Below, one piece after another: positions 26,903 to 38,109 of a DNA stretch of 64,000 nt. Positions within the stretch are counted from its first letter, which is position 1; the number at the start of each line of letters is the position of its first letter. The translations under genes and the position numbers were made by a program. The notes under the pieces were generated by a model. It did no database searches, was not told the DNA's origin, and saw only the letters and a list, made by a program, of their open reading frames with translations. This DNA is from Mycolicibacterium celeriflavum (GTDB taxonomy: Bacteria > Actinomycetota > Actinomycetes > Mycobacteriales > Mycobacteriaceae): positions 1,674,001-1,738,000 of the forward strand of contig NZ_AP022591.1 in NCBI RefSeq assembly GCF_010731795.1, in the 5' to 3' direction.

Positions 26903-27406
26903 GTGCCCTTTCACCGACTGGTAGTGAATCCGGCCGACGTGTCGGGAACAACGCTGCGGCTGGCGCTGAACGCTCCCCTAGCCCAGCCGCTGGCGACGTT
27001 GCCGCTGACCAATTCGGATGGCAGCACACTGGTGCTCGGCGTGCTCGGCGCATCGCATCTCGTCACCGTCGAGCATCCGAAACACAGGTTCTCCGAAGAG
27101 GTTTCGTGTACAGCGCGCACGGATGCCGCCTTACCCGGCTGCGCCGTCGCGCCCGGTTACCGTATCGAGTCACGGACCGAAACGTATGACACAGCCGGTT
27201 TTCGCAGGCTCGCCCAAATCCTGCAAAGCAGCTGTGAGCGAATGGACGGATGGCTCGGCGGCGCGTTCCCGGGTGACGACGCCGCACTGACCGCGCTGGC
27301 CGCCGAACCGGACGGCACCGGATGGCGTTGGCGGACATGGCATCTTTATCCTGACGCAGCCGCAGGTGGCACAGTCGTCTACACCAGCAGCCGGTGGCGA
27401 CCGTGA
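26903..27406 (+). CDS. DUF2617-family protein
   Basis: A 167-residue soluble protein with no signal or membrane segment. Landmarks are TLRLALNAPLAQPLATL, LVLGVLGASHLVTVEH and a Trp-rich end (GTGWRWRTWHLYPDAAAGGTVVYTSSRW), which I associate with DUF2617. GTG 26903 is preceded by AGGACACCGG. It overlaps the next gene at GTGA, so it belongs to the same operon. The biochemical role is unknown; genomic association with a polyamine-synthase-like enzyme is the only hint. Confidence 0.75.
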   Translation: MPFHRLVVNPADVSGTTLRLALNAPLAQPLATLPLTNSDGSTLVLGVLGASHLVTVEHPKHRFSEEVSCTARTDAALPGCAVAPGYRIESRTETYDTAGFRRLAQILQSSCERMDGWLGGAFPGDDAALTALAAEPDGTGWRWRTWHLYPDAAAGGTVVYTSSRWRP

Positions 27407-27837
27407 GCCGAACCGCGTTGTTCTGGCTGGCCGGTGGGCTCGCCGTGGCGGGCATCGCATGCCTGCTTCTCGGTATCTCGTTGCAGAACCGCGACATTCG
27501 CTCGCACGTCGCAGAGAACTACGCCGCGTACTCGCATGGGACCGAGGCCAGCAGCTACGAGTGCACAGGATCGCCCAGCGAAGTGGCCGACCGGCTTGCG
27601 GACTACAAGCGTCCCGAGGCGCGGGCCACCGACCGCGGTATCGAGTATCTGCGTTATGACGACGACATCGTGATCGTCGGCCCCGACGGCAACCGTCCGT
27701 GCACCATCCGGGTCGAAGACGTTCGCGGCAGCAGATACAGCGGGGGTGCGTTCATCTTTCTCGGACCCGGGTTCTATCCCGGATCGCCCGCCGGCGGGGC
27801 GGGCGGCAGCTCGGGTGGACCGGGCGGGACGAAATGA
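27403..27837 (+). CDS. DUF4247-family membrane-anchored protein
   Basis: The 144-residue protein has a single N-terminal hydrophobic helix (LFWLAGGLAVAGIACLLLGISL), then an extracytoplasmic-looking region with two Cys (YECTGSP and NRPCTIRVED) that could form a disulfide, and a Gly/Ser-rich tail (GSPAGGAGGSSGGPGG). I assign DUF4247 from the overall pattern and from its place between DUF2617 and DUF350. GTG 27403 lies within the upstream stop. The next gene begins 35 bp later with its own ribosome site. Confidence 0.72.
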   Translation: MSRTALFWLAGGLAVAGIACLLLGISLQNRDIRSHVAENYAAYSHGTEASSYECTGSPSEVADRLADYKRPEARATDRGIEYLRYDDDIVIVGPDGNRPCTIRVEDVRGSRYSGGAFIFLGPGFYPGSPAGGAGGSSGGPGGTK

Positions 27838-27872
27838 CACGCGCCTCAAGGCCAATCGGGTAAGGAGAACCC

Positions 27873-28328
27873 ATGAATCTGGCGATCGAATTCGGCACCA
27901 TCAGCGGAGAGAGCCTTGCGCAGAACGTGGTCGCCGCGATCTTGTACTTCATCGTCGGCGTCGCCGTTCTCGCGGCCGGTTTCCTCATGGTCGACCTGCT
28001 GACACCGGGAAACCTGCGCCGGTTGGTGTTCGTCGAGCGGCGGCCCAACGCGGTTGCGGTCGCGTCGGGAATGTATGCCGCCCTCGCCATCGTGGTGGTC
28101 TCGGCGATCGTGGCCAGTTCCAGCCAACTCGGCCAGGGACTCGTCGACGCTGCGGTCTACGGCCTCGTCGGCGTGGTGCTGCAAGGGCTGGCGCTGGTCG
28201 TGCTGGAGGCGGTCGTGCCCGGACGTTTCCGCGATCTGATCGCCGAGGAACGGTTGCACCCAGGCGCCGTCGCCACCGCCGTGATGCTGATCGCCGTGGG
28301 AGGGGTGAACGCCGCCGCGCTGTCATGA
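27873..28328 (+). CDS. DUF350 integral membrane protein
   Basis: The 151-residue protein has four predicted membrane helices (from about residue 17: [29 protein letters not shown]) and the DUF350 pattern of two related halves. AAGGAG lies 6 nt upstream of the ATG. DUF350 proteins are often encoded beside SpeE-like aminopropyltransferases, as here, where the stop overlaps the next start (ATGA). No transport substrate or enzyme activity can be inferred from sequence. Confidence 0.8.
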   Translation: MNLAIEFGTISGESLAQNVVAAILYFIVGVAVLAAGFLMVDLLTPGNLRRLVFVERRPNAVAVASGMYAALAIVVVSAIVASSSQLGQGLVDAAVYGLVGVVLQGLALVVLEAVVPGRFRDLIAEERLHPGAVATAVMLIAVGGVNAAALS

Positions 28329-29908
28329 CGGTGACCGATCACGACGCTCCTTCCCCGGCACCGCGACTGGCAGGTTCGGTGACGCGCTGGCGCGCGGTGT
28401 TACTTTCGGCAGTGGCGGCGTGCGCGGCGTGCGGCATCGTCTACGAACTGGCGCTGCTGACGCTGTCGACCAGCCTGCACGGCGGCGGCATCGTGGCGAT
28501 GTCGCTGATCGTCGCCGGCTACGTCGCCGCGCTGGGCGTGGGCGCGCTGCTGGTGAAGCCGCTGCTGCACCGCGCCGCCGTCACGTTCATCGCCGTCGAG
28601 ACGTCGCTGGCGATCGTCGGCGGATTGTCGGCGGCCGCACTGTATGTCGCGTTCGCGTTCGTGGGCGGCTCGCTGTGGGTGCTCGCGATCGGCACCGCGC
28701 TGATCGGCTGCCTCGTCGGCGCCGAGGTGCCGTTGCTGATGACGCTGCTGCAGCGCGGACGTACCGCGGGGGCCACCGACACCGGACGGGTGCTGGCCAA
28801 CCTGAACGCAGCGGACTACCTGGGGGCGCTCATCGGCGGACTGCTGTGGCCGTTCCTCCTGCTGCCGCACCTGGGCATGATCCGCGGTGCGGCCGTCACG
28901 GGAATCGTCAACCTCGCCGCGGCGGCCGTGGTTGCGGCGTTCCTGTTGCGGCACATCGTCAGCGCGCGTGAACTGGCCATGTCCCTGGCGGTGCTGGCGA
29001 CGGCGCTGGCGTTGCTCGTCGTGTTGCTGGTGCGCGCCGAGGGCATCCAGGCCTCGACCCGGCAACGGCTCTACGCCGACCCGATCATCGCCCATGAGCA
29101 CTCGGCGTACCAGGAGATCGTGGTCACCCGCCGCGGCGACGACATGCGACTGTATCTCGATGGCGGGCTGCAGTTCTCGACACGCGACGAGTACCGCTAT
29201 ACCGAAAGCCTGGTCTACCCGGCACTCGCAGACGATGCCAGGTCGGTGTTGATTCTCGGCGGCGGCGACGGGCTGGTAGCGCGGGAAGTTTTGCGCGACA
29301 ACGATATCGACACGATCGTGCAGGTGGAGTTGGATCCGGCGGTCATCGAGGTGGCACGCACCACGTTGCGTGAGACGAACGGCGGCGCGCTGGACGATCC
29401 GCGGGTTCAGGTGGTGATCGGCGACGCGATGGCGTGGCTGCGGGACGCACCACGCGACGTCGCGCCGGGCGGCTTCGACGCGGTGATCACCGATCTGCCC
29501 GACCCCGACACCCCGGTGCTGGGACGGCTGTATTCGGTGGAGTTCTACGCGTTGATCGGCCGCGCCCTGGCGCCGAACGGTCTGTTGTCCGTACAGGCGG
29601 GTAGCCCCTTTTCCACCCCGACCGCGTTCTGGCGCACGGTGTCGACGATCCGGGCCGCCGGGTACGCGGCGACGCCTTACCACGTACATGTGCCGACGTT
29701 CGGTGACTGGGGCTTCGTGCTGGCCCGCCGGGGGCCGACCGCACCGACGCCGACGGTCCCCACCGATGCCCCGCCGCTGCGCTATCTCGACCAGCAGGCA
29801 CTCGACGCCGCGACGGTGTTCGGCGGCGATATACAGCCGCAGTCGTTGGAGCCCTCGACGTTGGACCATCCGCGCATCGTCGACGACATCCGGCGCGGAT
29901 ACCGCTGA
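28325..29908 (+). CDS. Polytopic spermidine-synthase-like protein
   Basis: The 527-residue protein has an N-terminal membrane region of about seven helices (residues ~25-240) and a C-terminal SpeE-like methyltransferase fold: [66 protein letters not shown] and [10 protein letters not shown]. The motif GGGDG and the tyrosines around the active site match polyamine aminopropyltransferases, but DLPDP rather than the usual DSTDP at the catalytic Asp loop makes the polyamine substrate uncertain. It is the last and largest member of the five-gene module and should face the membrane. Confidence 0.82.
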   Translation: MTVTDHDAPSPAPRLAGSVTRWRAVLLSAVAACAACGIVYELALLTLSTSLHGGGIVAMSLIVAGYVAALGVGALLVKPLLHRAAVTFIAVETSLAIVGGLSAAALYVAFAFVGGSLWVLAIGTALIGCLVGAEVPLLMTLLQRGRTAGATDTGRVLANLNAADYLGALIGGLLWPFLLLPHLGMIRGAAVTGIVNLAAAAVVAAFLLRHIVSARELAMSLAVLATALALLVVLLVRAEGIQASTRQRLYADPIIAHEHSAYQEIVVTRRGDDMRLYLDGGLQFSTRDEYRYTESLVYPALADDARSVLILGGGDGLVAREVLRDNDIDTIVQVELDPAVIEVARTTLRETNGGALDDPRVQVVIGDAMAWLRDAPRDVAPGGFDAVITDLPDPDTPVLGRLYSVEFYALIGRALAPNGLLSVQAGSPFSTPTAFWRTVSTIRAAGYAATPYHVHVPTFGDWGFVLARRGPTAPTPTVPTDAPPLRYLDQQALDAATVFGGDIQPQSLEPSTLDHPRIVDDIRRGYR

Positions 29909-29910
29909 CG

Positions 29911-30165
29911 TCAGGCGCCGGGAGGTACCGGATAGCGGTCGTTGACGTCGGCGTTGGTGTCCTTGCGTGCGCAGTGCGCGCAACAGAAGATCGCTTCATC
30001 GGTCTCGATGCCGTGACCGAGGATTCGGCACCCGCAGTGCGCACACTCCGGGGCGAGTTGCACGGCTGCGCACTCGACGCTGTCGAAAGTCGCGCTGCGG
30101 CCGTCGGGCCACGTCACGGTGAACGCCTTGTCGTAGTGGTTGCCACAGGTATCGCAGATCGCCAT
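29911..30165 (-). CDS. Small Cys-rich zinc-ribbon protein (84 aa)
   Basis: The protein has CDTCGNHYDKAF at the N-terminus, then CAHCGCRILGHGIE and FCCAHCAR, i.e. four closely spaced Cys clusters suitable for one or two zinc sites. The EAIFCCAHCAR end resembles prokaryotic metallothioneins, while the first pair resembles a zinc ribbon; either assignment is possible. AAGGAG precedes the ATG at 30165. It converges on the SpeE-like gene with only 2 bp between stops and lies downstream of ligA on the same strand. It is close to the lower size limit for confident function. Confidence 0.7.
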   Translation of the reverse strand: MAICDTCGNHYDKAFTVTWPDGRSATFDSVECAAVQLAPECAHCGCRILGHGIETDEAIFCCAHCARKDTNADVNDRYPVPPGA

Positions 30166-30230
30166 CACAACTCCTTGTCGCCTCGCCCAGTCGGGTGCCC
30201 GGTGAGCGGGGCAGACAAACGCCGGAGCGC

Positions 30231-32351
<2,121 letters not shown>

Positions 32352-32394
32352 CTAACGGAGCCGCCCGACAGGACCGCACGATTACCCTGGCCCC

Positions 32395-32799
32395 ATGCCG
32401 CACCCCATCATGTTCCGCGACGACGACCCGGTACTGGCGCGGGTGCGCACAGTCGCGCTGGCGTTCCCGGAGGCCTATGAGAAGGTGTCGCACGGCAGGC
32501 CCGCGTTCTTCGCCGCGAAGATGTTCCTCATGTACGGCGGCAGCGTCCGACCCGAGACCGGCGGCGAATACCTGCAGTACCCCCAGGCCATCATCGTCAA
32601 GGTCGACGAGAGCGACCGACGGGCCCTGCGGCAGGACGGTCGGTTCTTCTATCCCGCCTATCTGGGCCCGTCGGGCTGGCTGGGTCTGGACCTGACGGCC
32701 GCAAAGAGAGTCGACTGGGGTGAGGTACGTGAGCTGATCGACGCCTCGTACCGGCTGACCGCCCCGAAGAAACTCATCAAACAGCTCGACGAAGTTTGA
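32395..32799 (+). CDS. MmcQ/YjbR-family protein
   Basis: A 134-residue protein of the MmcQ/YjbR family, small alpha/beta proteins with a CyaY-like fold and uncertain DNA-binding role. Landmarks are RVRTVALAFPEAYEKVSHGRPAFFAAKMFLMYGG and WGEVRELIDASYRLTAPKKLIKQL. TACCCT lies 6 nt before the ATG, suggesting a leaderless transcript. It is divergent from ligA and is followed by the acyl-CoA ligase, 38 bp later, in the same direction. Confidence 0.82.
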   Translation: MPHPIMFRDDDPVLARVRTVALAFPEAYEKVSHGRPAFFAAKMFLMYGGSVRPETGGEYLQYPQAIIVKVDESDRRALRQDGRFFYPAYLGPSGWLGLDLTAAKRVDWGEVRELIDASYRLTAPKKLIKQLDEV

Positions 32800-32837
32800 C
32801 CCGGTGGCCAGCAGGCCATGATTCGATCGGAGGCGCT

Positions 32838-34442
32838 ATGAGTTTCGCGAGCCCGTTCCCCGAAGTCGACATTCCGTCCACCAGCGTCTACGACTACCTG
32901 TTCGGTGCTATCGCCGAGGCCGACCTGGATCGCGTCGCGCTCGTCGACGCGAAGTCTGGGCGACAGACCACCTACCGCGAGATGATCGCGCGCGTTGACG
33001 CGTTCGCGGGCGCGCTCGCCGGCCGCGGCATCAGCGTCGGTGATGTCGTCGGCCTGCTGTCGCCGAACAGTTCGGGGTTCGCGGTCGCCTTCCACGGCAT
33101 CCTGCGCGCCGGCGCGACGGCCACCACCATCAACGCGTTGTTCACCGCCAAAGACATCGGCAAGCAGCTGACCGATTCGAACGCCAAGATGCTCGTGACG
33201 GTGTCGCCGCTGCTGGCGCAGGCCAAGCAAGCGGCCGCGGCCGCCGGAATTCCCGACGACGGCCTCGTCGTGCTCGACGGCGCCGGCCGCCAAACCGACG
33301 GGCATCCCAACGCCGCCGAATTGATGGAGCCCGGGCAGCCGCCGCCGCGGGTGAGCTTCGCGCCGTCGTCGCACTTGGCGGTGCTGCCGTACAGCTCGGG
33401 AACGACGGGAAACCCCAAGGGCGTCATGCTCACTCACCGCAATCTGGTGGCCAACGTCGCCCAGATCCGGCCGCTGCACGGGATGGTCGCCGAGGACACG
33501 GTTTTGGCCGTTCTGCCGTTCTTCCACATCTACGGGATGACGGTCCTGCTCAACGCCGCCCTGCATGCGCGTGCCCGGTTGGTCATCATGGGTAGCTTCG
33601 ACCTCGCCGACTTCCTGGCCAACATCGCGAATCACAAGTGCACAATCGTATTCATCGCACCGCCGGTCGCCGTGGCGTTGGCCAAGCATCCGCTGATCGA
33701 CGAATACGACCTGTCGTCTCTGAACGTCGTGATGTCGGGAGCGGCCCCACTGGACGCGGAACTCGGCCAAGCAGTCGCAAAACGCCTCGATTGCCGCGTC
33801 GTGCAGGGTTACGGCATGAGTGAACTCAGCCCGGTCAGCCACATCACGCCGTTCGACGGCGGCCAGCAGGAAATGAAGATGGTCGCGCCGCTCAGCTCGG
33901 TCGGCTGGACGGTGTCCAACGCGGCGTCGAAGATCGTCAACCCCGAAACCGGTGCCGAAATCGACCCGCCCGCAGAAGGTCTCAGCGAAACCGGCGAGCT
34001 GTGGTTCAAGGGTCCCAACGTGATGGCCGGCTATCTCGGCAACGAGAAGGCCACCCGGGAGACGATCGACGACGCGGGCTGGTTGCACACCGGCGACCTC
34101 GCCCAGGTCGACGCGAACGGCTGCGTCTACATCGTCGACCGGCTCAAGGAGTTGATCAAGTACAAGGGCTATCAGGTGCCTCCTGCCGAACTGGAGGCCG
34201 TCCTGCTGAACCATCCCGACATCGCCGATGCCGCGGTGGTCGGCGTCAACGACGCCGAGGGCGAAGAGATCCCGAAGGCGTTCGTGGTCAAGCGATCCGG
34301 TGCCGAGTTGACCGAAGACGACGTGATCGAGTTCGTCGCCGGCCAGGTGGCGCCCTACAAGAAGGTTCGCGAGGTGGCGTTCATCGATGCGGTGCCGAAG
34401 TCGGCGTCCGGCAAGATACTTCGCAAGGACCTGCGTGGTTGA
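32838..34442 (+). CDS. 4-coumarate-CoA ligase-like / acyl-CoA synthetase (ANL superfamily)
   Basis: The 534-residue enzyme has the AMP-binding P-loop YSSGTTGNPKGVMLTH (about residues 187-202), the A5 motif GYGMSELSPVSH, the A7 motif GWLHTGDLAQVD, the hinge DRLKELIKYKGYQVPPAELE and the catalytic Lys of SASGKILRKDL near the C-terminus. These are complete, so it should adenylate a carboxylic acid and transfer it to CoA. The similarity in length and motifs is to plant-type 4-coumarate ligases, but the true acid is unknown. GGAGG precedes the ATG by 5 nt. Nothing in the neighbourhood reveals the pathway. Confidence 0.88.
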   Translation: MSFASPFPEVDIPSTSVYDYLFGAIAEADLDRVALVDAKSGRQTTYREMIARVDAFAGALAGRGISVGDVVGLLSPNSSGFAVAFHGILRAGATATTINALFTAKDIGKQLTDSNAKMLVTVSPLLAQAKQAAAAAGIPDDGLVVLDGAGRQTDGHPNAAELMEPGQPPPRVSFAPSSHLAVLPYSSGTTGNPKGVMLTHRNLVANVAQIRPLHGMVAEDTVLAVLPFFHIYGMTVLLNAALHARARLVIMGSFDLADFLANIANHKCTIVFIAPPVAVALAKHPLIDEYDLSSLNVVMSGAAPLDAELGQAVAKRLDCRVVQGYGMSELSPVSHITPFDGGQQEMKMVAPLSSVGWTVSNAASKIVNPETGAEIDPPAEGLSETGELWFKGPNVMAGYLGNEKATRETIDDAGWLHTGDLAQVDANGCVYIVDRLKELIKYKGYQVPPAELEAVLLNHPDIADAAVVGVNDAEGEEIPKAFVVKRSGAELTEDDVIEFVAGQVAPYKKVREVAFIDAVPKSASGKILRKDLRG

Positions 34443-35297
34443 TCAGGGCCGGCGTACCCGTTCGGCGGCCTGCGCCGCGCGCGCCTGCCGGTAGCCCAGC
34501 ACGGCGCCGGCCGCCGGGATGACCAGCAACCCGGCGATACCCCACAGCGGGTCGGTCGACCCGGCGCCGGGCGCGACGACGAACTGGCGCGCGCTCGCCG
34601 GTGGCGTGGCCACCCGGTGCACCCACGCAGGCGCTGGCTTCGGAGGTGGTGGCGGCGGCAACGGCGGTGGCGGCGGTGGCGGCGCCGGTGCGGCGGGAAC
34701 CGGTGCGGGAGCCTGCCGAGGCGGTTCGGATCCGCCGCTCTGGATCCCCGGTGACCGTCCGTTGCCGAACGTCACCTGAGGGGGGTCGAATGCCGACACC
34801 CGTGCGCCGGGCGCATCGGATCCGCCGGGCGAACTCGCCACGCCCACGCTGCCCGTCGAGGTTTCGCTGCCTGCGGTCGACTCGCTGACGACCGGCCCGC
34901 CACTGGCCGCGACGCGCTCGGCCGACCCACCGCTGACCGACGAGGGTGCTGCCGAATCCGACTTGTCGGCGACCGCCGACCGGTTACTCGAAGACAACTG
35001 CGGAAGGTCCTCGCGGCCGGACCCGACCCGCGACGAAGGGCTGCCGCCCGTCTTCTCGGTGCCACCGCCACGGTTGCCGGTGCCGTTGCGGTCGCCGCTG
35101 TCATGGTCACGACGGCCGGTGTCGTGGTCGTCGTTGTCTGATCCGCGACCGTGATTGTCACGGCCACGGTCGGAACTGCTTCCCCGGTCGGAGCCGTGCG
35201 AATCCCCGGGATGGGCCGATGCGACGGCAGCGCCGGACCCGCCCAGCAGAAGAACGGCGGACACTACTCCGACACCTGCTGCGAGGCGCGGATTCAC
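34443..35297 (-). CDS. Exported Pro-rich, low-complexity protein with C-terminal membrane helix
   Basis: Not recognised as a named family. The 284-residue protein has an N-terminal signal (VNPRLAAGVGVVSAVLLLGGSGAAVASAHPG), a His/Asp/Ser-rich stretch (HPGDSHGSDRGSSSDRGRDNHG), a Ser/Gly-rich middle, a proline block (APPPPPPPLPPPPPPKPAPAW) and a C-terminal hydrophobic helix (WGIAGLLVIPAAGAVLGYRQ) ending in Arg residues. This suggests a cell-envelope protein anchored at its C-terminus; no LPxTG motif is present. GAGAGGAA lies upstream of GTG 35297. It converges on the ligase gene with the stops abutting (34442/34443). Confidence 0.75.
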   Translation of the reverse strand: MNPRLAAGVGVVSAVLLLGGSGAAVASAHPGDSHGSDRGSSSDRGRDNHGRGSDNDDHDTGRRDHDSGDRNGTGNRGGGTEKTGGSPSSRVGSGREDLPQLSSSNRSAVADKSDSAAPSSVSGGSAERVAASGGPVVSESTAGSETSTGSVGVASSPGGSDAPGARVSAFDPPQVTFGNGRSPGIQSGGSEPPRQAPAPVPAAPAPPPPPPPLPPPPPPKPAPAWVHRVATPPASARQFVVAPGAGSTDPLWGIAGLLVIPAAGAVLGYRQARAAQAAERVRRP

Positions 35298-35418
35298 TCG
35301 GGCACATTCCTCTCGGGCAAAGAAGATCGACGACGCGTGCGAAGCATTCTTGCACGCTGGCCAACCCCATACCCCGCGTCTCCACAGAACGCGCGCAACT
35401 CGACCAGCAACCGTAGCC

Positions 35419-35739
35419 TCAGTCCTCGACGTACGCGCGCAGCCGGTCGATTGCGTGGTCCCAGCGCTGCGACAGCTTCGCGAGGTACTCGCTTGCGTCG
35501 GCCAGCGGGGCGGGTTGCATCCGCCAGATGCGCTCGCGGCCACTGCGCTCACTGCTCACCAAGCCCACCGATTCCAGCAGCAGCAGGTGTTTGGTCGTCG
35601 CCTGCCGACTCACCGGCACCACCGCGGTGACCTCGGTTGTCGAACTCGGCCCGCCCTCGCACAGTCGGGTGACTATGCGCAGGCGGTTGACGTCGCCGAG
35701 AGCGTTGAAAATCGGGGCTTCTACCGGTGGGGCGCTCAC
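35419..35739 (-). CDS. ArsR-family winged-helix regulator
   Basis: The 106-residue protein has a classic ArsR winged helix (IFNALGDVNRLRIVTRLCEGGPSSTTEVTAVVPVSRQATTKHLLLLESVGLVSSERSGRERIWRM). No metal-binding Cys motif is visible in helix 3 (the ELCVC-type site is absent), so it belongs to the non-metal group commonly paired with SRPBCC proteins. GTG 35739 overlaps the stop of the upstream SRPBCC gene (GTGA), making a two-gene operon. The likely job is repression of this operon, but no operator was identified. Confidence 0.85.
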   Translation of the reverse strand: MSAPPVEAPIFNALGDVNRLRIVTRLCEGGPSSTTEVTAVVPVSRQATTKHLLLLESVGLVSSERSGRERIWRMQPAPLADASEYLAKLSQRWDHAIDRLRAYVED

Positions 35740-36230
35740 ACCGTCTCGCTGATGGCGAGGTACTTGCGCACGAGTTCGACCTGCGCGGCCCAACCTTCGC
35801 TGTTGCCCTCGAACGCCGATGCGCGGCGCTCGGCGGGCAGCGCGTCGAAGCCGGATTCGACGATGCGCAGCAGCACTCCGTCGGCCGTCTCTTCGAGCGT
35901 GAACTCCACCAGCGTGGTGGGTTCGTCGGTGACATCGACGCCTTCCTCGACGCCGTAGGGGTGCCAGCGGAACGCCAATCGTCGTTGCGGCTCAACCGCC
36001 TCGATGTGCCATGGGTCGGCCGTGCCCGCATACGGCTCCTGAGACTTGGCGACGTCGGCGTCGACCGCCGTCGGGGTCATGACGCCGGTCACCGAGCGGC
36101 CCGCCACGAACGGTCCGTCGAAGCGCACCCCGAACCACTGCCCGAACTCGTCGGCGTCGCTGATCGCCCGCCAGACGCGCGCGAGCGGCGCCTTCAACAG
36201 AACTTCCTTCTCGATACGATCCGTACTCAT
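35736..36230 (-). CDS. SRPBCC/AHSA1-family protein
   Basis: A 164-residue protein of the START-like SRPBCC fold (activator of Hsp90 ATPase homologue 1-like). It shows RIEKEVLLKAPLARVWRAISDADEFGQWFG at the N-terminus and TTLVEFTLEETADGVLLRIVESGFDALP in the centre, and ends with a long C-terminal helix. These proteins have a hydrophobic cavity and are often co-transcribed with ArsR regulators, as here. AGGAGG with 6-nt spacing supports ATG 36230 over a TTG at 36236. The ligand is unknown. Confidence 0.85.
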   Translation of the reverse strand: MSTDRIEKEVLLKAPLARVWRAISDADEFGQWFGVRFDGPFVAGRSVTGVMTPTAVDADVAKSQEPYAGTADPWHIEAVEPQRRLAFRWHPYGVEEGVDVTDEPTTLVEFTLEETADGVLLRIVESGFDALPAERRASAFEGNSEGWAAQVELVRKYLAISETV

Positions 36231-36388
36231 ATGCAACCTCCTAGTTGCGTCTCACCGTATAGTCTGCGACGGCTACGCGCAACCCATTGGTTGCCTTTTC
36301 CTCTGATCCGGCTGGGGTCGTCGCCGGATTCTGCAGGAGGGCAGCGACTTCCGACGAAGCGTAGCCCGTGCAGATCTCGAGAGCGGCG

Positions 36389-37399
36389 TCAGAACGCGTC
36401 GGGATCCTCGGCGAAGGCGTCCGCCGCTTTCTGCGCCAATCCGATCGCGGCGCGTGCCCACTCGGCGGTGGCGCCGGCAAGGCCACACGCCGGCGTGATA
36501 CCGATCCGCTCGCTCAGCACGGACCGGGCGAACCCGAGCCGATCGGTCACCGAGACCGCGCCCCGGGCGATCTCTTCGACAGACGGTCGGCCGTCCGGAG
36601 CAGTCGACGGCACCACGCCGAACAGCACCGTACGTCCCGTGTCGACGAACTCACCGATACCGTCGAGATCGGCGGCAACCAGAGTGGACGTGTCAACCGA
36701 GACAGCGGCGATATTGCTGCGCTGCAACGCCTTCCAAGGCACACCAGATGCGCAGCTGTGCAACACCACCGGGGCGCCCACCGCGGCTACGCAGTCCTCG
36801 AGCAAGCCGACGGCCACCGGCTCGTCGACCGGATGCACAGGCGTCAAGCTGGTCACCCCCGTCAACCGGCCCTCCAGCGCGGCGGGCAACAGCGGCTCGT
36901 CGAATTGCACCACGACGGCCGCATCCAATCTGCGCGCGACCTGCGCCCGGTGCGCGGCCGCGCCCTCGGCCAGCGAGGCGGTCAGGTCGCGCACCGCACC
37001 GGAATCGGTGAGCGCGCGGTGGCCGTTGGCAAGCTCCAGTTGCGCAGCAAGCGTGACCGGCCCCGGCGCCTGGACCTTGACGGTGCGGCCACCGCCACGC
37101 AAACCCGCCTTCTCCCAGGCCTCCTCGAACGCGTCGAGGTCCTCGTCGAGCAAACTCACCGCCCGCCGTGCCACCGCCGTGCGGCCCGACGCGATCCGAT
37201 AGCCGCGTGGGACGGTGTCCATGCCGATGTCGACGAGCAACGCCGCGGCCCGCCCGATCATGTCGGCGCCCACGCCGCGGTCCGGGAGTTCGGGCAGATG
37301 CGGCAGTGTGTGCAGTTCGCCGATCACGATCTCGGCGGCCTCGCGCGGCGACGTCCCTGGCCACGACCCGATGCCGGTGGCTGCGGCGAAAGCATTCAC
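36389..37399 (-). CDS. MetE-like (B12-independent methionine synthase) C-terminal-domain protein
   Basis: The 336-residue protein is much shorter than MetE (~750 aa) and corresponds to its C-terminal barrel. It reads GIGSWPGTSPREAAEIVIGELHTLPHLPELPDRG, AAVVVQFDEPLLPAAL, VVLHSCASGVPW and GITPACGLAG, where His and Cys positions of the zinc site of MetE are recognisable. It matches M. tuberculosis Rv3015c in position. Full methionine synthase activity is not expected; methyl transfer to another thiol is possible. TACTGT ends 7 nt upstream of GTG 37399, suggesting leaderless transcription. A much longer in-frame reading upstream is not used. Confidence 0.82.
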   Translation of the reverse strand: MNAFAAATGIGSWPGTSPREAAEIVIGELHTLPHLPELPDRGVGADMIGRAAALLVDIGMDTVPRGYRIASGRTAVARRAVSLLDEDLDAFEEAWEKAGLRGGGRTVKVQAPGPVTLAAQLELANGHRALTDSGAVRDLTASLAEGAAAHRAQVARRLDAAVVVQFDEPLLPAALEGRLTGVTSLTPVHPVDEPVAVGLLEDCVAAVGAPVVLHSCASGVPWKALQRSNIAAVSVDTSTLVAADLDGIGEFVDTGRTVLFGVVPSTAPDGRPSVEEIARGAVSVTDRLGFARSVLSERIGITPACGLAGATAEWARAAIGLAQKAADAFAEDPDAF

Positions 37400-37459
37400 T
37401 CGTTTGACAGTATTCGATCGGGCTAATCTCGGTCCGGAAGGGTTTCGGAAGGACGCGCC

Positions 37460-38104
37460 ATGCCCGCAGTGCCGAGGTCGATCGTGCTCTGGTGCGCGAT
37501 GGCAGCGCTCACGGCGGCGTGCACGCAGAGCATCAGTGGTCATGCGATGCGCGCCGTCCCCGGCATCGACGACGACTCGCTGTCGCCGATCGACGTCGAA
37601 ACGATCATGCTCGACCAGTCGCAGATGCGCGCAATCACCGGTGCCGGCGAGGATCTCACGATCATCCCGACCATGGACGCCAAGACTCCGGTCGACATCG
37701 AGCCACTGGCCGAGACCACTCCCCCGCAGTGCCAATGGATCTTCGCCGAGACACAGACATTCGGACCCGACGTCGAGGAGTTCCGCAAGACCACCTTCCA
37801 GCACCCGCCCGACGGCGGGCTGATCTCCGAGGGCGCGGCAGCGTACCGCGACGCCATGACGGCGCGCCGGGCTTTCGATGGCCTTGCCTCCCTCGTGGAG
37901 GGTTGCAGCGCAACGGCTTTGGGTTCGATGTTCGTCGGCGATTGGACGATCGGCGCTGACATCCTGCAGACCCGCCCCGAAGGCGCCTGCGGTCGCGACT
38001 ACCGGGTGAAGTCGGCCGTGCTGGTGGAGGTGACCGCATGCCGGTTCCCCGACTCCGTGCCCGAGATCGTCATGACGAACATCCTCGCCAATGTGCCCGA
38101 ATAG
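37460..38104 (+). CDS. lpqA: Lipoprotein with PknH-like sensor domain (LpqA type)
   Basis: The 214-residue protein has a lipoprotein signal with lipobox LTAAC (Cys at about residue 21), then a PknH-like extracellular sensor domain (PF14032 type) with paired cysteines (QCQW, EGCSATALG, ACGRDYR, TACRFPDS) positioned for two disulfides. It would be anchored outside the membrane. GGAAGGA precedes the ATG. It is divergent from the MetE-like gene and matches M. tuberculosis Rv3016 (lpqA) in position. The ligand sensed, if any, is unknown. Confidence 0.85.
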   Translation: MPAVPRSIVLWCAMAALTAACTQSISGHAMRAVPGIDDDSLSPIDVETIMLDQSQMRAITGAGEDLTIIPTMDAKTPVDIEPLAETTPPQCQWIFAETQTFGPDVEEFRKTTFQHPPDGGLISEGAAAYRDAMTARRAFDGLASLVEGCSATALGSMFVGDWTIGADILQTRPEGACGRDYRVKSAVLVEVTACRFPDSVPEIVMTNILANVPE

Positions 38105-38109
38105 CGCGG

